DNA of 64,000 bases from an uncultured Planktomarina sp. (lineage in GTDB: Bacteria; Pseudomonadota; Alphaproteobacteria; Rhodobacterales; Rhodobacteraceae), in assembly GCA_905182425.1 (NCBI GenBank), contig CAJJBP010000002.1:35286-99285 (forward strand), in the 5' to 3' direction. Positions 1 through 8,865 of this stretch are shown here, piece by piece; positions within the stretch are counted from its first letter, which is position 1; each line of letters starts with the position of its first letter. Below the pieces are notes generated by a model. The model was not told the origin of the DNA. It ran no database searches and saw only the letters and a program-made list of their open reading frames with translations. The translations under genes were made by a program, and so were the position numbers.

Positions 1-98
1 AGGTAAAGCAACAAAAAACCAAGCAGCATCATAACAATCAATGCAAGGCCCCGGCGCGTGGGTGAAACACCTAAACTTGCAATAATTGGCTCTGACAT
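1..98 (-). CDS. 5' end of a truncated gene, probable membrane protein
   Basis: An ATG at 98 opens a reading frame that runs leftwards out of the window with no stop. The 32 visible codons give a short polar head followed by a hydrophobic run rich in Leu, Val and Met from about residue 18, which looks like a first membrane segment or signal anchor. No Shine-Dalgarno sequence is convincing, and the piece is too short to assign a family. It lies 88 bases downstream of the neighbouring dehydrogenase on the same strand, so the two could be co-transcribed. Confidence 0.4.
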   Translation of the reverse strand, partial: MSEPIIASLGVSPTRRGLALIVMMLLGFLLLY

Positions 99-186
99 TT
101 CAAAATTCCCAATGTGCTTAGCCAACCGGCCTGCTTCAGGACGCTATCTGACCTGAAACTCGTTGAAATGAAAGTTTAAAGTGGCT

Positions 187-1131
187 CTAACGGCGGACGA
201 CGACCTCTTTTCCACGCTCTTCGAGTTCTTCATCAATTAGCACCCGTGGGAAACCTTCGGCAAGAATACTCAACCCTGTGGCCTCCTCAAGACGTTCAAT
301 GATACGATCAGATTGTGCTCGCTCCCCATAACGTTTCTGACCGTCAGTCATAATATCTATGATCAAAGGCGACACCTCCAATGGAACAGAATGATCATCC
401 GCAATCTGTTGGAAAAGACCAATATCTTTTTGAATGAGGTCCATAGTAAAGTTCACATTTCGTGATCCAGATAAAATCATCTGGCTCTCTGTCTCATGAA
501 CAAAAGAGGTGCCAGAGGACATGGAGATAGCCTCATAGGTCATCCCCATATCCATCCCCGCGGCCTTCATCACTGTCAGAGCTTCGCATACAGTAATTAA
601 ATTTGCCGTAGCCAAATAGTTGGTCATGACTTTAAGTAAACTGGAGTTCCCAATATCACCAACATGTAAAATACGGCGTCCCATGTGTGTCAAAACTGGT
701 AGAACTTTGTCGAAGGTCGAGCGCTTGCAACCCGCATAAATTGAGATGTTACCAGTATCGGCACGATGGCAGCCACCAGATACCGGACAGTCCACTGCCT
801 CACCCCCAGCTTCTATCACCAACGCTCCAAGACGCTTTACTTCGTTAGCATCGGTGGTGGACATTTCCATCCAAATTTTTCCTGGACCAACATGCGGCAG
901 CATTTCAGTTACAACAGCGTCAGATGCAGCAGGGTTTGGCAGGCAAGTTATAACCACATCGCAATTTTGCATGAGCATTGCGGGGCTAACTCCATCTCGA
1001 GCTCCCAGTGCAACAAAATCCGCCACGAAGCTCGTATTTAAATCATGAACGCTCAGATTCAAATCATTTCGCAAAAGGCTCCCAGCCAGTTTTCCACCGA
1101 CGTTGCCCAATCCAATAAAACCAATCTTCAT
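187..1131 (-). CDS. NAD(P)-dependent beta-hydroxyacid dehydrogenase (3-hydroxyisobutyrate dehydrogenase family)
   Basis: The protein has 314 residues, slightly longer than the usual 290-300 for the family. It begins with the Rossmann motif GFIGLGNVGGKLAGSLL (residues 4-20). The substrate-binding motif of the family appears as DCPVSGGCHRADTG near residue 114, and the conserved lysine follows as LLKVMTNYL near residue 167. Enzymes of this family oxidise small beta-hydroxyacids such as 3-hydroxyisobutyrate, tartronate semialdehyde or related compounds in the cytoplasm. The substrate cannot be read from the sequence, and no valine-degradation or glyoxylate gene lies next to it. It is divergent from the iron-sulfur protein at 1240, with a 108-base gap. 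Confidence 0.8.
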   Translation of the reverse strand: MKIGFIGLGNVGGKLAGSLLRNDLNLSVHDLNTSFVADFVALGARDGVSPAMLMQNCDVVITCLPNPAASDAVVTEMLPHVGPGKIWMEMSTTDANEVKRLGALVIEAGGEAVDCPVSGGCHRADTGNISIYAGCKRSTFDKVLPVLTHMGRRILHVGDIGNSSLLKVMTNYLATANLITVCEALTVMKAAGMDMGMTYEAISMSSGTSFVHETESQMILSGSRNVNFTMDLIQKDIGLFQQIADDHSVPLEVSPLIIDIMTDGQKRYGERAQSDRIIERLEEATGLSILAEGFPRVLIDEELEERGKEVVVRR

Positions 1132-1239
1132 GATCCATCCCCATGATTTTGTTTGAAAACGAAATGAAGGTTCTTCAACGACATGTCGCCTCTATTTACG
1201 ACGCTTGTTAATTTGGACACAATTTAGGAAGATGAAACC

Positions 1240-2382
1240 ATGCAACATCGAAATGATCCAGCCGCAGGCATTGAAACTACCCCAGAATTTGAAAGATTCT
1301 CCCAGAAAAACGATATTTTCACTCGCGCCTTTTGGGATAAAACTGTTCAGACCCAAAAAACAGATTCTTTTTTTGCAAGTTATCGCATGGAGGCAATTCC
1401 ACGTCGTGGCGATGGGTTCAGTCAGAAAGATTTTGCCTTGCGCAACGCAAGCTGGTTAATTTCTGATATTATGGCAGACAGGTTTTCCAGCGATGGGCGC
1501 CGTGAAGGATTTCAGGCCCCTCTTAGCAATGACACTCCTATCGCCGACCAAAAGGTCAAATTCAAAAGTCCTGCACAAGCATCATCTGATATAAAAAAGG
1601 TAGCTTCATTCTTTGGGGCGGACTTGAGTGGGATTACGACGCTTGATGATCGATGGTTGTATTCCAAACGTGTCGATGCGCGTGATATGTCAGAGAAGGA
1701 TATCGGTCTTCCAGAGGGGATTACTCATGTCATCGTGTTAGGTCATGAGATGGATTATGAAATGGTCAAAACTTACCCTTCCGCATTGGGAGGGGCCGCA
1801 ACCGGCCGGGAATACAGCCATGAAGCCGCTGTGGTCATGCAAGTTGCAGCCTATATACGCAATCTTGGCTATAGTGCCGTAGCCTCAATGAATGACACGG
1901 GACTTGTTATTCCAATGGCTGTGCAGGCGGGGCTAGGAGAGTATGCTCGCAATCAGTTAGTAATCACGCCAGAGTATGGCCCCCGCCTAAGATTTTCTAA
2001 AATATTTACTGATATGCCCTTAGAAATAGATCAACCAAAACGACCCGGGGTGGCAAAGTTCTGCGACATTTGCACCAAATGCGTCGACGCTTGCCCAGTC
2101 AAAGCTCTCCCAAGTGGAGCTCCAAAGGTCAGTGAGGACATCTCTACAATCAAGGGCGTCAAAAAATGGTCATCAGACGCTAAAAAATGTTTTTCTTTCT
2201 GGGCAAGTCTCAGCAGTGATTGTGCCATTTGCATGCGGGTCTGCCCTTTCAATCGCGATTTTACGCAAACTCGCCACAAGCTTTGGTTAAAACTCGCCCT
2301 TTCCCCATTGCGGCGTTTGGCACTTTGGCTAGACCGCAAACGTGGAGGACGTCTGAAGCCAGGCGAATGGTGGTCTCGATAG
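1240..2382 (+). CDS. Reductive-dehalogenase-like double 4Fe-4S protein (putative)
   Basis: The 380-residue protein has two iron-sulfur motifs near its C-terminus: C-x2-C-x2-C-x3-C-P (FCDICTKCVDACP, about residue 274) and a second with a remote cysteine, C-x10-C-x2-C-x3-C-P (ending CAICMRVCPFNR, about residue 335). The remote-cysteine spacing and the upstream block GREYSHEAAVV ... GLGEYARNQLVITPEYGPR (GPR near residue 250) are what I know from reductive dehalogenase (RdhA) family proteins, which use a corrinoid. There is no Tat signal and no membrane-anchor partner, so this would be a cytoplasmic, non-respiratory member. QueG-type epoxyqueuosine reductase is the main alternative but has a different layout. 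A good ribosome-binding site (AGGAAG) precedes the ATG. Pirin follows 78 bases downstream. Confidence 0.6.
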   Translation: MQHRNDPAAGIETTPEFERFSQKNDIFTRAFWDKTVQTQKTDSFFASYRMEAIPRRGDGFSQKDFALRNASWLISDIMADRFSSDGRREGFQAPLSNDTPIADQKVKFKSPAQASSDIKKVASFFGADLSGITTLDDRWLYSKRVDARDMSEKDIGLPEGITHVIVLGHEMDYEMVKTYPSALGGAATGREYSHEAAVVMQVAAYIRNLGYSAVASMNDTGLVIPMAVQAGLGEYARNQLVITPEYGPRLRFSKIFTDMPLEIDQPKRPGVAKFCDICTKCVDACPVKALPSGAPKVSEDISTIKGVKKWSSDAKKCFSFWASLSSDCAICMRVCPFNRDFTQTRHKLWLKLALSPLRRLALWLDRKRGGRLKPGEWWSR

Positions 2383-2460
2383 CGGGCTAGACATCCGTGG
2401 ACATTGAAATCTCATTATCGAGCGCCATATGAAAATCAAAGGTTGAAGGAATTAATCTAA

Positions 2461-3372
2461 ATGTCTTTGCGCCCAACACTAGAGACCCGTCAGGCAACCC
2501 CAACTATGGAGGGAGCTGGCGTGAAATTACATAGAGCCTTCGGGTTTAAAGACCCTTCAGAGATGGATCCTTTTTTGTTGTTTGACGATTTTCGCAATGA
2601 ACTACCGGCTGATTTTGAGTTAGGTTTTCCTTGGCATCCACACCGTGGCATTGAGACAATAACCTACGTTCTCTCGGGCAGCGTCGAGCATGGCGACAGT
2701 CTAGGAAATACAGGAACTCTGAGTGCAGGCGACGTGCAGTGGATGACTGCAGGTCGAGGGATCATGCACCAAGAGATGCCTCAAGGAAACGGAGACGGTC
2801 AGATGCACGGCTTCCAATTGTGGGGAAACCTGCCAGGAAGCCTAAAGATGACAGATCCTCGGTATCAAGACGTCTCAGGCGTAGAAATTCCAGAAGTTTT
2901 TGATGATGATGGTACACGAGTAAAGGTCATTGTTGGTAAATTTTGGGGAAAACGTGGTCCGGTTGATGGCATCGCTGCGGATCCACAATACCTCGACATT
3001 TATGTTCCACCAGGTATTCAGAAAACTTTCAGAATTGATACTTACCGAAGGGCGTTTGCATATGTGTTTGACGGCAGGGCGACATTTGTAGATGCGTCAG
3101 GCCCCAGCGGTGTATTGCTTGAGAAAGAAGTAGCGGGCCGAGAAGTTAACATTCGGGACATGTCTGGAAATCGCACGTTGATCCGATTTGGAACTGGCGA
3201 TGAGGTGACTTTACAAGCAGGCCCAGAGGGCGTGCGGTTTCTCCTAATTTCTGGAGCCCCTATCGAGGAGCCCGTTGCGTGGCACGGACCCATCGTGATG
3301 AACACGCAAGAGGAATTAATGCAAGCGTTTACAGAATTGCAGAACGGAACTTTCATTAAGCCGGCCCATTAA
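2461..3372 (+). CDS. Pirin family protein
   Basis: This 303-residue bicupin has the classic pirin metal-binding block PHRGIETITYVLSGSVEHGD (about residues 60-79), followed by GDVQWMTAGRGIMHQEMP, which supplies the further histidine and glutamate ligands. Pirins bind iron. Some show quercetin 2,3-dioxygenase activity and others act as redox-sensitive cofactors of regulators, so the biological role here is open. The C-terminal cupin is complete and the length is normal. It may be co-transcribed with the iron-sulfur protein upstream. Its last 17 bases overlap the 3' end of the convergent TetR gene. Confidence 0.88.
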   Translation: MSLRPTLETRQATPTMEGAGVKLHRAFGFKDPSEMDPFLLFDDFRNELPADFELGFPWHPHRGIETITYVLSGSVEHGDSLGNTGTLSAGDVQWMTAGRGIMHQEMPQGNGDGQMHGFQLWGNLPGSLKMTDPRYQDVSGVEIPEVFDDDGTRVKVIVGKFWGKRGPVDGIAADPQYLDIYVPPGIQKTFRIDTYRRAFAYVFDGRATFVDASGPSGVLLEKEVAGREVNIRDMSGNRTLIRFGTGDEVTLQAGPEGVRFLLISGAPIEEPVAWHGPIVMNTQEELMQAFTELQNGTFIKPAH

Positions 3373-3955
3373 CACCCAACATTTGACGGGTTAAAATTGA
3401 ATAATGCTGTTTTAGGTCATACTCTGTAAGTACTCCATCGCTACGGAACCAATCAACTACGCCCGTCAACATTGCAATAATGGCAAAACTAGTTATTTTT
3501 GGATCTTTTACTTTAAAAATACCATCAGAAATTCCTTTTGTGATAATTTCACATATTATGTTTTCATAATTTCCCCTTAAATCTTCAATAATTATAAAGT
3601 TATTGGGGTTTAGATTGCGTAACTCCATGTAAGAAATAAACACGAGATCGGGTCTGCAAATATGAAAATCTAAATGAAATCCGACAAAATGATCTAAGGC
3701 AGCAATCGGATCTTGGGATACATTTTGCAGATGCCAACTGGTCAACAAGTCTTCCATATGACCATATAGTAAATCAAATAATAACCCCTGCTTATCAGGC
3801 GTATAATTGTAAATTGCACCAGCTTGGACGCCAACTTCCGAAGCTATTTTTCGCATTGAAACTGCGGCAAACCCATACCTTGCAAACAGCTCAAGAGCTG
3901 TCTGTTTAATTTTGGGGCCTGTTATTTCCGAATGGGAACCAGTTTTTCGCGCCAT
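3356..3955 (-). CDS. TetR/AcrR family transcriptional regulator
   Basis: The 199-residue protein has an N-terminal TetR helix-turn-helix (residues about 12-60: IKQTALELFARYGFAAVSM, then VGVQAGAIYNYTPDKQGLL). The C-terminal ligand-binding part is all-helical and lacks a recognisable signature. It converges with pirin and is transcribed towards it. Its promoter faces the lipoprotein gene at 4035, and the sequence just upstream contains the imperfect inverted repeat GAACGATCGTTC (about 3972-3983), which could be an autoregulatory operator. The ligand and regulon cannot be inferred. Confidence 0.85.
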   Translation of the reverse strand: MARKTGSHSEITGPKIKQTALELFARYGFAAVSMRKIASEVGVQAGAIYNYTPDKQGLLFDLLYGHMEDLLTSWHLQNVSQDPIAALDHFVGFHLDFHICRPDLVFISYMELRNLNPNNFIIIEDLRGNYENIICEIITKGISDGIFKVKDPKITSFAIIAMLTGVVDWFRSDGVLTEYDLKQHYSILTRQMLGVNGPA

Positions 3956-4034
3956 AAACGCATAATAACTGAACGATCGTTCAAATCAATCAGGATTACT
4001 TGCTCAAATGCACTTTCATGTTTAATTGTTTTTT

Positions 4035-4319
4035 ATGAAATTATGTTCAACACCAATTTGCTTCTTGACCACAGTTTTACTTTGCGGTTGTGGAAGTTTC
4101 TCTGAAACAAAAATGAACGACAATACAAATTCGCCACAAACTAAAATTGTCTCGTTCTTGACATCCAAAGAAATGCTAACAGCAAGAATATTTAGCGTAG
4201 CAACCCAGCCTGGGTACTCTCCAGAGAGGGTAAAGAGCCTACAGATACGCGCTGAAAGTTTACGCGGGGAAGTCCTAACAGAGAGAGATCAAACCCGTTT
4301 GTCGAAAGTCATCCGCTAA
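4035..4319 (+). CDS. Small lipoprotein of unknown function
   Basis: This is a 94-residue protein with a short positively charged start, a hydrophobic stretch and a lipobox-like end, LLCGC, where the last cysteine would be lipidated by Lgt and the signal cut by signal peptidase II. The rest is polar, with a C-terminal helix-like segment rich in Arg and Glu. A TTG nine bases upstream (4026) could also start translation, but ATG 4035 gives the more typical signal peptide. I do not recognise a family. It sits alone between TetR and hom. Confidence 0.55.
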   Translation: MKLCSTPICFLTTVLLCGCGSFSETKMNDNTNSPQTKIVSFLTSKEMLTARIFSVATQPGYSPERVKSLQIRAESLRGEVLTERDQTRLSKVIR

Positions 4320-4408
4320 ATTGGATTGATTTCCGATCGATGTCCCGTTGTGGCATATGATTATTGAGCATACACAAACCCAGAATTTTATTAATTTAAG
4401 GAACAAAT

Positions 4409-5698
4409 ATGCCCACAGCACCTCTTCGACTTGGGATCGCAGGCCTCGGCACCGTTGGTGTTGGAGTACTAAAAATGTTGCATAAAAATGCTGAAATGCT
4501 TTCCATCCGAACTGGGCGCCAGATTACTGTAAGTGCCGTATCCGCAAAATCAAAATCTAAGGATCGCGGCGTTGACCTTGGAAATATTACTTGGGAAGAC
4601 AATCCTGTTGTGCTTGCTCAGCGGGAAGATGTCGATGTGTTTGTTGAACTGATCGGCGGCAGTGAAGGCATAGCTAAAGACGCTGCAGAAGCAGCAATCG
4701 CGGCCGGCAAAGACATCGTCACAGCAAATAAAGCTATGCTCGCAATTCACGGACAATCTTTGGCATTAGCTGCAGAAAAGACGGATTGCGTTATCAGGTT
4801 TGAGGCCGCAGTTGCAGGTGGTATTCCTGTCGTAAAAGCTCTGACTGAAGGCCTTGCAGGAAATAAAATTAACCGTGTTTTGGGCGTGATGAATGGGAGT
4901 TGTAACTACATTCTCACCCGCATGGAAACTGCAGGTTTGACTTACGAACAGGTATTTGCCGAAGCTGATAGCTTGGGCTACCTCGAAAAAGATCCTAACC
5001 TCGACGTCGGTGGAATTGATGCCGGGCACAAATTAGCGCTTCTGGCATCCATAGCTTTTGGAACTGAAATAGACTTTAACAATGTTGTCCTTGAAGGAAT
5101 TGGATCAATTACCATCGAAGATATCCATGCTGCTGCCGATATGGGCTTTAGGGTTAAACTTCTTGGAGTGGCGCAAATGACAGGCCGTGGCTTAGAGCAG
5201 CGTATGACACCCTGTTTGGTTCCAGCCAGCTCTCCTTTGGCACAACTTGAAGGCGGCACAAATATGGTAATTCTTGAGGGTGGCGATAGCGGTACAATAG
5301 TTTTGCGTGGTGCGGGTGCAGGTGCAGGTCCGACAGCCTCTGCTGTTATGTCAGACATTATTGATATTGCTCGTGGCCTACGGCTAAAAACTTTTGGTCA
5401 ACCTGCAAGTTCCCTGGTTAGGGCACAACCTGCAACAGCAACAACGCCCGCCCCTTTTTATTTACGCTTACAGCTTTTGGATAAACCTGGGGCTATGGCC
5501 AAAATTACCTCAGTTATGGGGGACGCAGGTGTTTCGATTGATCGCATGCGCCAATATGGCCACGCAGCTGGACAAGCGCCAGTCTTGATCGTTACACATA
5601 AAACAACCCGGGCGGCTATTGATCAAGTACTATCTGACTTCACTTCCACTGGAGTTGTTGAAGGTATAATGGTGGCCCTACGTATCGAGATGCTTTGA
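4409..5698 (+). CDS. hom: Homoserine dehydrogenase
   Basis: This enzyme reduces aspartate-4-semialdehyde to homoserine with NAD(P)H, the branch point to threonine and methionine. The 429-residue length is standard for the monofunctional form. The Rossmann motif GIAGLGTVGVGVLKM is at residues 9-23, TANKAML near residue 108 matches the conserved block around the cofactor, and the signature GVMNGSCNYILTRM lies near residue 160. The C-terminal 80 residues (from YLRLQLLDKPGAMAKI) are an ACT domain, the usual site of threonine feedback control. A purine-rich AAGGAAC precedes the start. glpX and recJ follow on the same strand. Confidence 0.96.
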   Translation: MPTAPLRLGIAGLGTVGVGVLKMLHKNAEMLSIRTGRQITVSAVSAKSKSKDRGVDLGNITWEDNPVVLAQREDVDVFVELIGGSEGIAKDAAEAAIAAGKDIVTANKAMLAIHGQSLALAAEKTDCVIRFEAAVAGGIPVVKALTEGLAGNKINRVLGVMNGSCNYILTRMETAGLTYEQVFAEADSLGYLEKDPNLDVGGIDAGHKLALLASIAFGTEIDFNNVVLEGIGSITIEDIHAAADMGFRVKLLGVAQMTGRGLEQRMTPCLVPASSPLAQLEGGTNMVILEGGDSGTIVLRGAGAGAGPTASAVMSDIIDIARGLRLKTFGQPASSLVRAQPATATTPAPFYLRLQLLDKPGAMAKITSVMGDAGVSIDRMRQYGHAAGQAPVLIVTHKTTRAAIDQVLSDFTSTGVVEGIMVALRIEML

Positions 5699-5827
5699 AA
5701 CATATTTCTAAATTAAAATTCATACAGTTGATAATTTTTAAGCTTCTTGACAAATGTTAGCGCGCTCAGTCTTGCCAACTCTAACTCACGCGCGTTAGGC
5801 CTGAGAAAACTGTTCAAGGAAACACCT

Positions 5828-6793
5828 ATGTCTGATCCACTCGAATTTCATGACCGTGCACTGTCTTTAGGCTTAGCTCGGGTTGCAGAGCAAGCAGCTA
5901 TCGCTTCTGCCAGGCTCATTGGCCGTGGTGATGAGAAAGCTGCAGATCAAGCAGCCGTTAACGCTATGCGAACTCAGCTTAATATGCTGGATATTGCGGG
6001 TGTCGTTGTAATAGGAGAGGGAGAACGTGACGAGGCTCCTATGTTATACATCGGCGAAAAGGTAGGCTCGGGAAAAGGCCCTGCTGTCGATATAGCTTTG
6101 GATCCTCTAGAAGGTACAACCTTGACTGCAAAGGATATGCCCAATGCACTTACAGTTATTGCGATGGGCCCACGCGGTTCAATGCTTCATGCACCCGATG
6201 TATACATGGAAAAATTGGCCGTTGGACCTCGTTTGCCTAAGAATATCGTTTCCCTTGCCATGGAGCCAGCAGAGCGCGTGCGGGCCTTGGCAGGCGCAAA
6301 AGGATGTAACGCCGAGGATATCACTGTTTGTGTGCTCGAAAGACCACGCCATGACGCAATGGTAGCAGAACTTCGTACAACTGGCTGTTCCATTCGCTTA
6401 ATTCCAGATGGAGATGTCGCAGGAGTCATCCATTGCGCTGAAACACACACAACTGGTATCGACATGTACATGGGCCTGGGTGGCGCACCAGAAGGTGTTC
6501 TGGCTGCTGCTGCCCTCAAATGTATGGGTGGACAAATGTGGGGGCGATTGATGTTTAGAAATGACGAGGAACGTAGCCGTGCCTCAAAAGCCGGCATAAC
6601 CAACTTTGAACGCATCTATAACCGTGATGAAATGGTAACGAGCGATGTTATCTTTGCCGCAACAGGGGTCACAGACGGATCCGTCGTCTCTGGGATCAAA
6701 CGCGAAGTTGGATATTTGACAACCGAAACAATCTTGATGCGCTCAAAGACCGGATCAGTCCGCCGTTTAACCTATCGTACCCCCGTAAATTGA
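5828..6793 (+). CDS. glpX: Class II fructose-1,6-bisphosphatase
   Basis: GlpX hydrolyses fructose-1,6-bisphosphate to fructose-6-phosphate in gluconeogenesis and is metal dependent. Family blocks are visible: GEGERDEAPMLYIGEKVG (about residues 61-78), IALDPLEGTTLTAKD with the metal-binding aspartate and glutamate, and GLGGAPEGVLAAAALKCMGG near residue 220. The frame is open from a TTG at 5747, but ATG 5828 follows an AAGGAAA ribosome site and gives the normal 321-residue protein, so I start there. recJ begins one base after the stop codon, implying translational coupling in a hom-glpX-recJ unit. Confidence 0.95.
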   Translation: MSDPLEFHDRALSLGLARVAEQAAIASARLIGRGDEKAADQAAVNAMRTQLNMLDIAGVVVIGEGERDEAPMLYIGEKVGSGKGPAVDIALDPLEGTTLTAKDMPNALTVIAMGPRGSMLHAPDVYMEKLAVGPRLPKNIVSLAMEPAERVRALAGAKGCNAEDITVCVLERPRHDAMVAELRTTGCSIRLIPDGDVAGVIHCAETHTTGIDMYMGLGGAPEGVLAAAALKCMGGQMWGRLMFRNDEERSRASKAGITNFERIYNRDEMVTSDVIFAATGVTDGSVVSGIKREVGYLTTETILMRSKTGSVRRLTYRTPVN

Positions 6794-6794
6794 T

Positions 6795-8531
6795 ATGTTT
6801 TTAGGCGTTAAAAAGTCTTTGACAGGTCGGCGGTGGGTCGGTCCGTCTTCCGAAATAGAACGCCAAGCTTTGAACTTAAACCAACAAACAGATCTTCCAT
6901 CACCATTGTGTAATGTCCTTGCCCGCTTTGGCATAACTGCAGATTCGGCCCACGGGTTCCTCAATCCTACCTTGCGCGATCTAATGAGCGACCCAAAAGA
7001 ACTCAAAGATTGCACAAAGGCCGCTGAAATTTTGGTCCAAGCTGCTCGCGCTGAACAACGTATCGCCATTTTTGCGGACTATGATGTAGACGGAGGAACC
7101 TCAGCGGCGCTTCTGTTTGACTTTCTTTCTCATTTTTCAATCACTCCAACGCTCTACGTTCCTGATCGTATCGATGAGGGCTACGGCCCAAACCCGGGGG
7201 CAATGTCGCAGCTAGCCGCCAATCACGAACTAATTATTTGTGTGGATTGCGGGACCTTATCTCACGATGCACTGGCGGCGGCGGCGGCGGCTGACGTTGT
7301 AGTTCTAGATCACCATTTAGGAAGTGAAACACTGCCCCCAGCCCTTGCTGTGGTGAACCCAAACAGGCAGGATGAAACGGGGGACTTGGCACATCTGTGT
7401 GCCGCAGCAGTTGTATTTATGGTCTTAGTCGAAGCATCGCGGATTATGCGCCAGGATGGCCAAAATGCGCCAGACCTTTTAGGTAGTCTTGACCTTGTAG
7501 CGCTAGCCACTGTGGCGGATGTGGCACCTCTAGTCGGGGTCAATCGCGCGTTTGTTCGTCAGGGCTTGAAGATCATGCAACAAAGGCAACGTATTGGGTT
7601 AAACGCTCTTTCTGATATTGCCGGTTTAGACACGGCACCAAGCGCTTATCATTTGGGGTATGTATTGGGACCAAGGATAAACGCAGGCGGCAGAATTGGA
7701 AAAGCAGACCTCGGAGCACGGCTTTTATGTTCGCAAAATATTCATGAAGCCTCCGCGATGGCCGAGAAACTAGAGGAGCTTAACACCGAAAGGCGAAGCG
7801 TAGAAACGACGGTTCGTCTTGAGGCCCTCGAGCAGGCTGAAAAACGCGGGTTGGATGCACCTTTGGCATGGGCCGCGGGCGAAGGCTGGCATCCAGGGGT
7901 TGTGGGCATAGTTGCCTCACGACTAAAAGAAAAGACCAACAGGCCTTCAGTTGTCATAGGGTTTGACGGGGACGAAGGCAAAGGTAGTGGACGTTCAGTC
8001 GCGGGCGTTGATCTAGGCGTATGCATTCAAAAACTTGTACGCGACGGATATATTGTTAAAGGAGGCGGGCATAAAATGGCCGCAGGTCTATCACTCAGTC
8101 GAGAACAGCTTGAACCAGCAATGCAAAAGTTGGGCCAATTACTTGCAGCCCAAGTTTCAGTTGATTTGGGTCCATCTGACTTACGCATCGACTGCGCTTT
8201 AATGCCCGGAGCAGCATCGTTAGAGATGATTGAGTATTTGAACCAAGCAGGACCGTTCGGGTCTGCAGCGTCAGCGCCGCGTTTTGCTTTTCCAGATTGT
8301 ACGATTGCTTTCGTCAAGCAAGTGGGCGATTCACATCTTAAAGTCACCTTAAGCGATGGCTTTGGCAAAAAACTAGATGCGATTTGTTTTGGAGCATTTG
8401 AAAGTGATATCGGTCCTGCATTAAGCAATAACCAAGGTGGCAAGATGCATATTGTCGGCCGCTTAGAAGTGAATACATGGGGGGGACGCTCGCAGCCACA
8501 ACTACGGATTGAAGACGCCAGCCCAGCGTAG
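6795..8531 (+). CDS. recJ: Single-stranded-DNA-specific exonuclease RecJ
   Basis: RecJ degrades single-stranded DNA 5' to 3' in recombination, mismatch and base-excision repair. The 578-residue protein has the DHH phosphoesterase motifs: FADYDVDGGTSAALL (about residue 93, DxD), VDCGT, and VVLDHHLG (about residue 172, the DHH itself). The DHHA1 domain motif GGGHKMAAGLSL (about residue 422) follows, then a C-terminal OB-like region. The start lies one base after the glpX stop. A run of GGC repeats at about 7274-7291 encodes an alanine tract just before the DHH motif. Confidence 0.95.
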   Translation: MFLGVKKSLTGRRWVGPSSEIERQALNLNQQTDLPSPLCNVLARFGITADSAHGFLNPTLRDLMSDPKELKDCTKAAEILVQAARAEQRIAIFADYDVDGGTSAALLFDFLSHFSITPTLYVPDRIDEGYGPNPGAMSQLAANHELIICVDCGTLSHDALAAAAAADVVVLDHHLGSETLPPALAVVNPNRQDETGDLAHLCAAAVVFMVLVEASRIMRQDGQNAPDLLGSLDLVALATVADVAPLVGVNRAFVRQGLKIMQQRQRIGLNALSDIAGLDTAPSAYHLGYVLGPRINAGGRIGKADLGARLLCSQNIHEASAMAEKLEELNTERRSVETTVRLEALEQAEKRGLDAPLAWAAGEGWHPGVVGIVASRLKEKTNRPSVVIGFDGDEGKGSGRSVAGVDLGVCIQKLVRDGYIVKGGGHKMAAGLSLSREQLEPAMQKLGQLLAAQVSVDLGPSDLRIDCALMPGAASLEMIEYLNQAGPFGSAASAPRFAFPDCTIAFVKQVGDSHLKVTLSDGFGKKLDAICFGAFESDIGPALSNNQGGKMHIVGRLEVNTWGGRSQPQLRIEDASPA

Positions 8532-8617
8532 AAGTTTCTTGTAAAAACATCACAGAAAAGCAAAGAATCGACTTGCCAGAGACCAAAGCTTTCCCTAAAT
8601 AGCGGCGTACTAGCAGT

Positions 8618-8692
8618 GTCCCGTTCGTCTATCGGTTAGGACGTCAGGTTTTCAACCTGAAAAGACGAGTTCGATTCTCGTACGGGATACCA
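8618..8692 (+). tRNA. tRNA-Glu (anticodon UUC)
   Basis: A complete cloverleaf is visible: a 7-base-pair acceptor stem (GTCCCGT with ACGGGAT, including a G-U closing pair), an anticodon loop TTTTCAA within a 5-base-pair stem giving anticodon UUC, a T-arm with GTTCGATTC, and an encoded CCA end. It stands alone after recJ. Confidence 0.97.
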
Positions 8693-8806
8693 CTAGGTTC
8701 CAGTAACATTAAGTAATATAAAAAGAGAAAGAGAAGTGCATTTACTTTTCTTTTACCCAGTACCATGGCACCTTGTTGACTAGGAATGGATACACAATCC
8801 CCCCCC

Positions 8807-8844
8807 CAAAAAGATAAGGGGCCCTCTGATTACCAGAAGACCCC
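8807..8844 (-). terminator. Probable rho-independent terminator of the sulfonate operon
   Basis: Read on the minus strand, an imperfect 11-base-pair stem (8834-8844 with 8818-8828, two mismatches, G+C-rich at its base) is followed by TTATCTTTTT. It begins 22 bases after the comE stop. A run of nine C residues (8799-8807) lies just beyond it. Confidence 0.6.
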
Positions 8845-8865
8845 AAATCCCGAAAAAAATCTAGC

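Noticed and set aside
5747..5827. Longer GlpX from a TTG start at 5747
   Set aside because: The extra 27 residues do not resemble the family, while ATG 5828 has a good ribosome site. TTGACA at 5747 is a possible -35 element, but I found no convincing -10.
8799..8807. Run of nine C bases as a phase-variation tract
   Set aside because: It lies outside any coding frame, just beyond the comE terminator, so no gene would switch.
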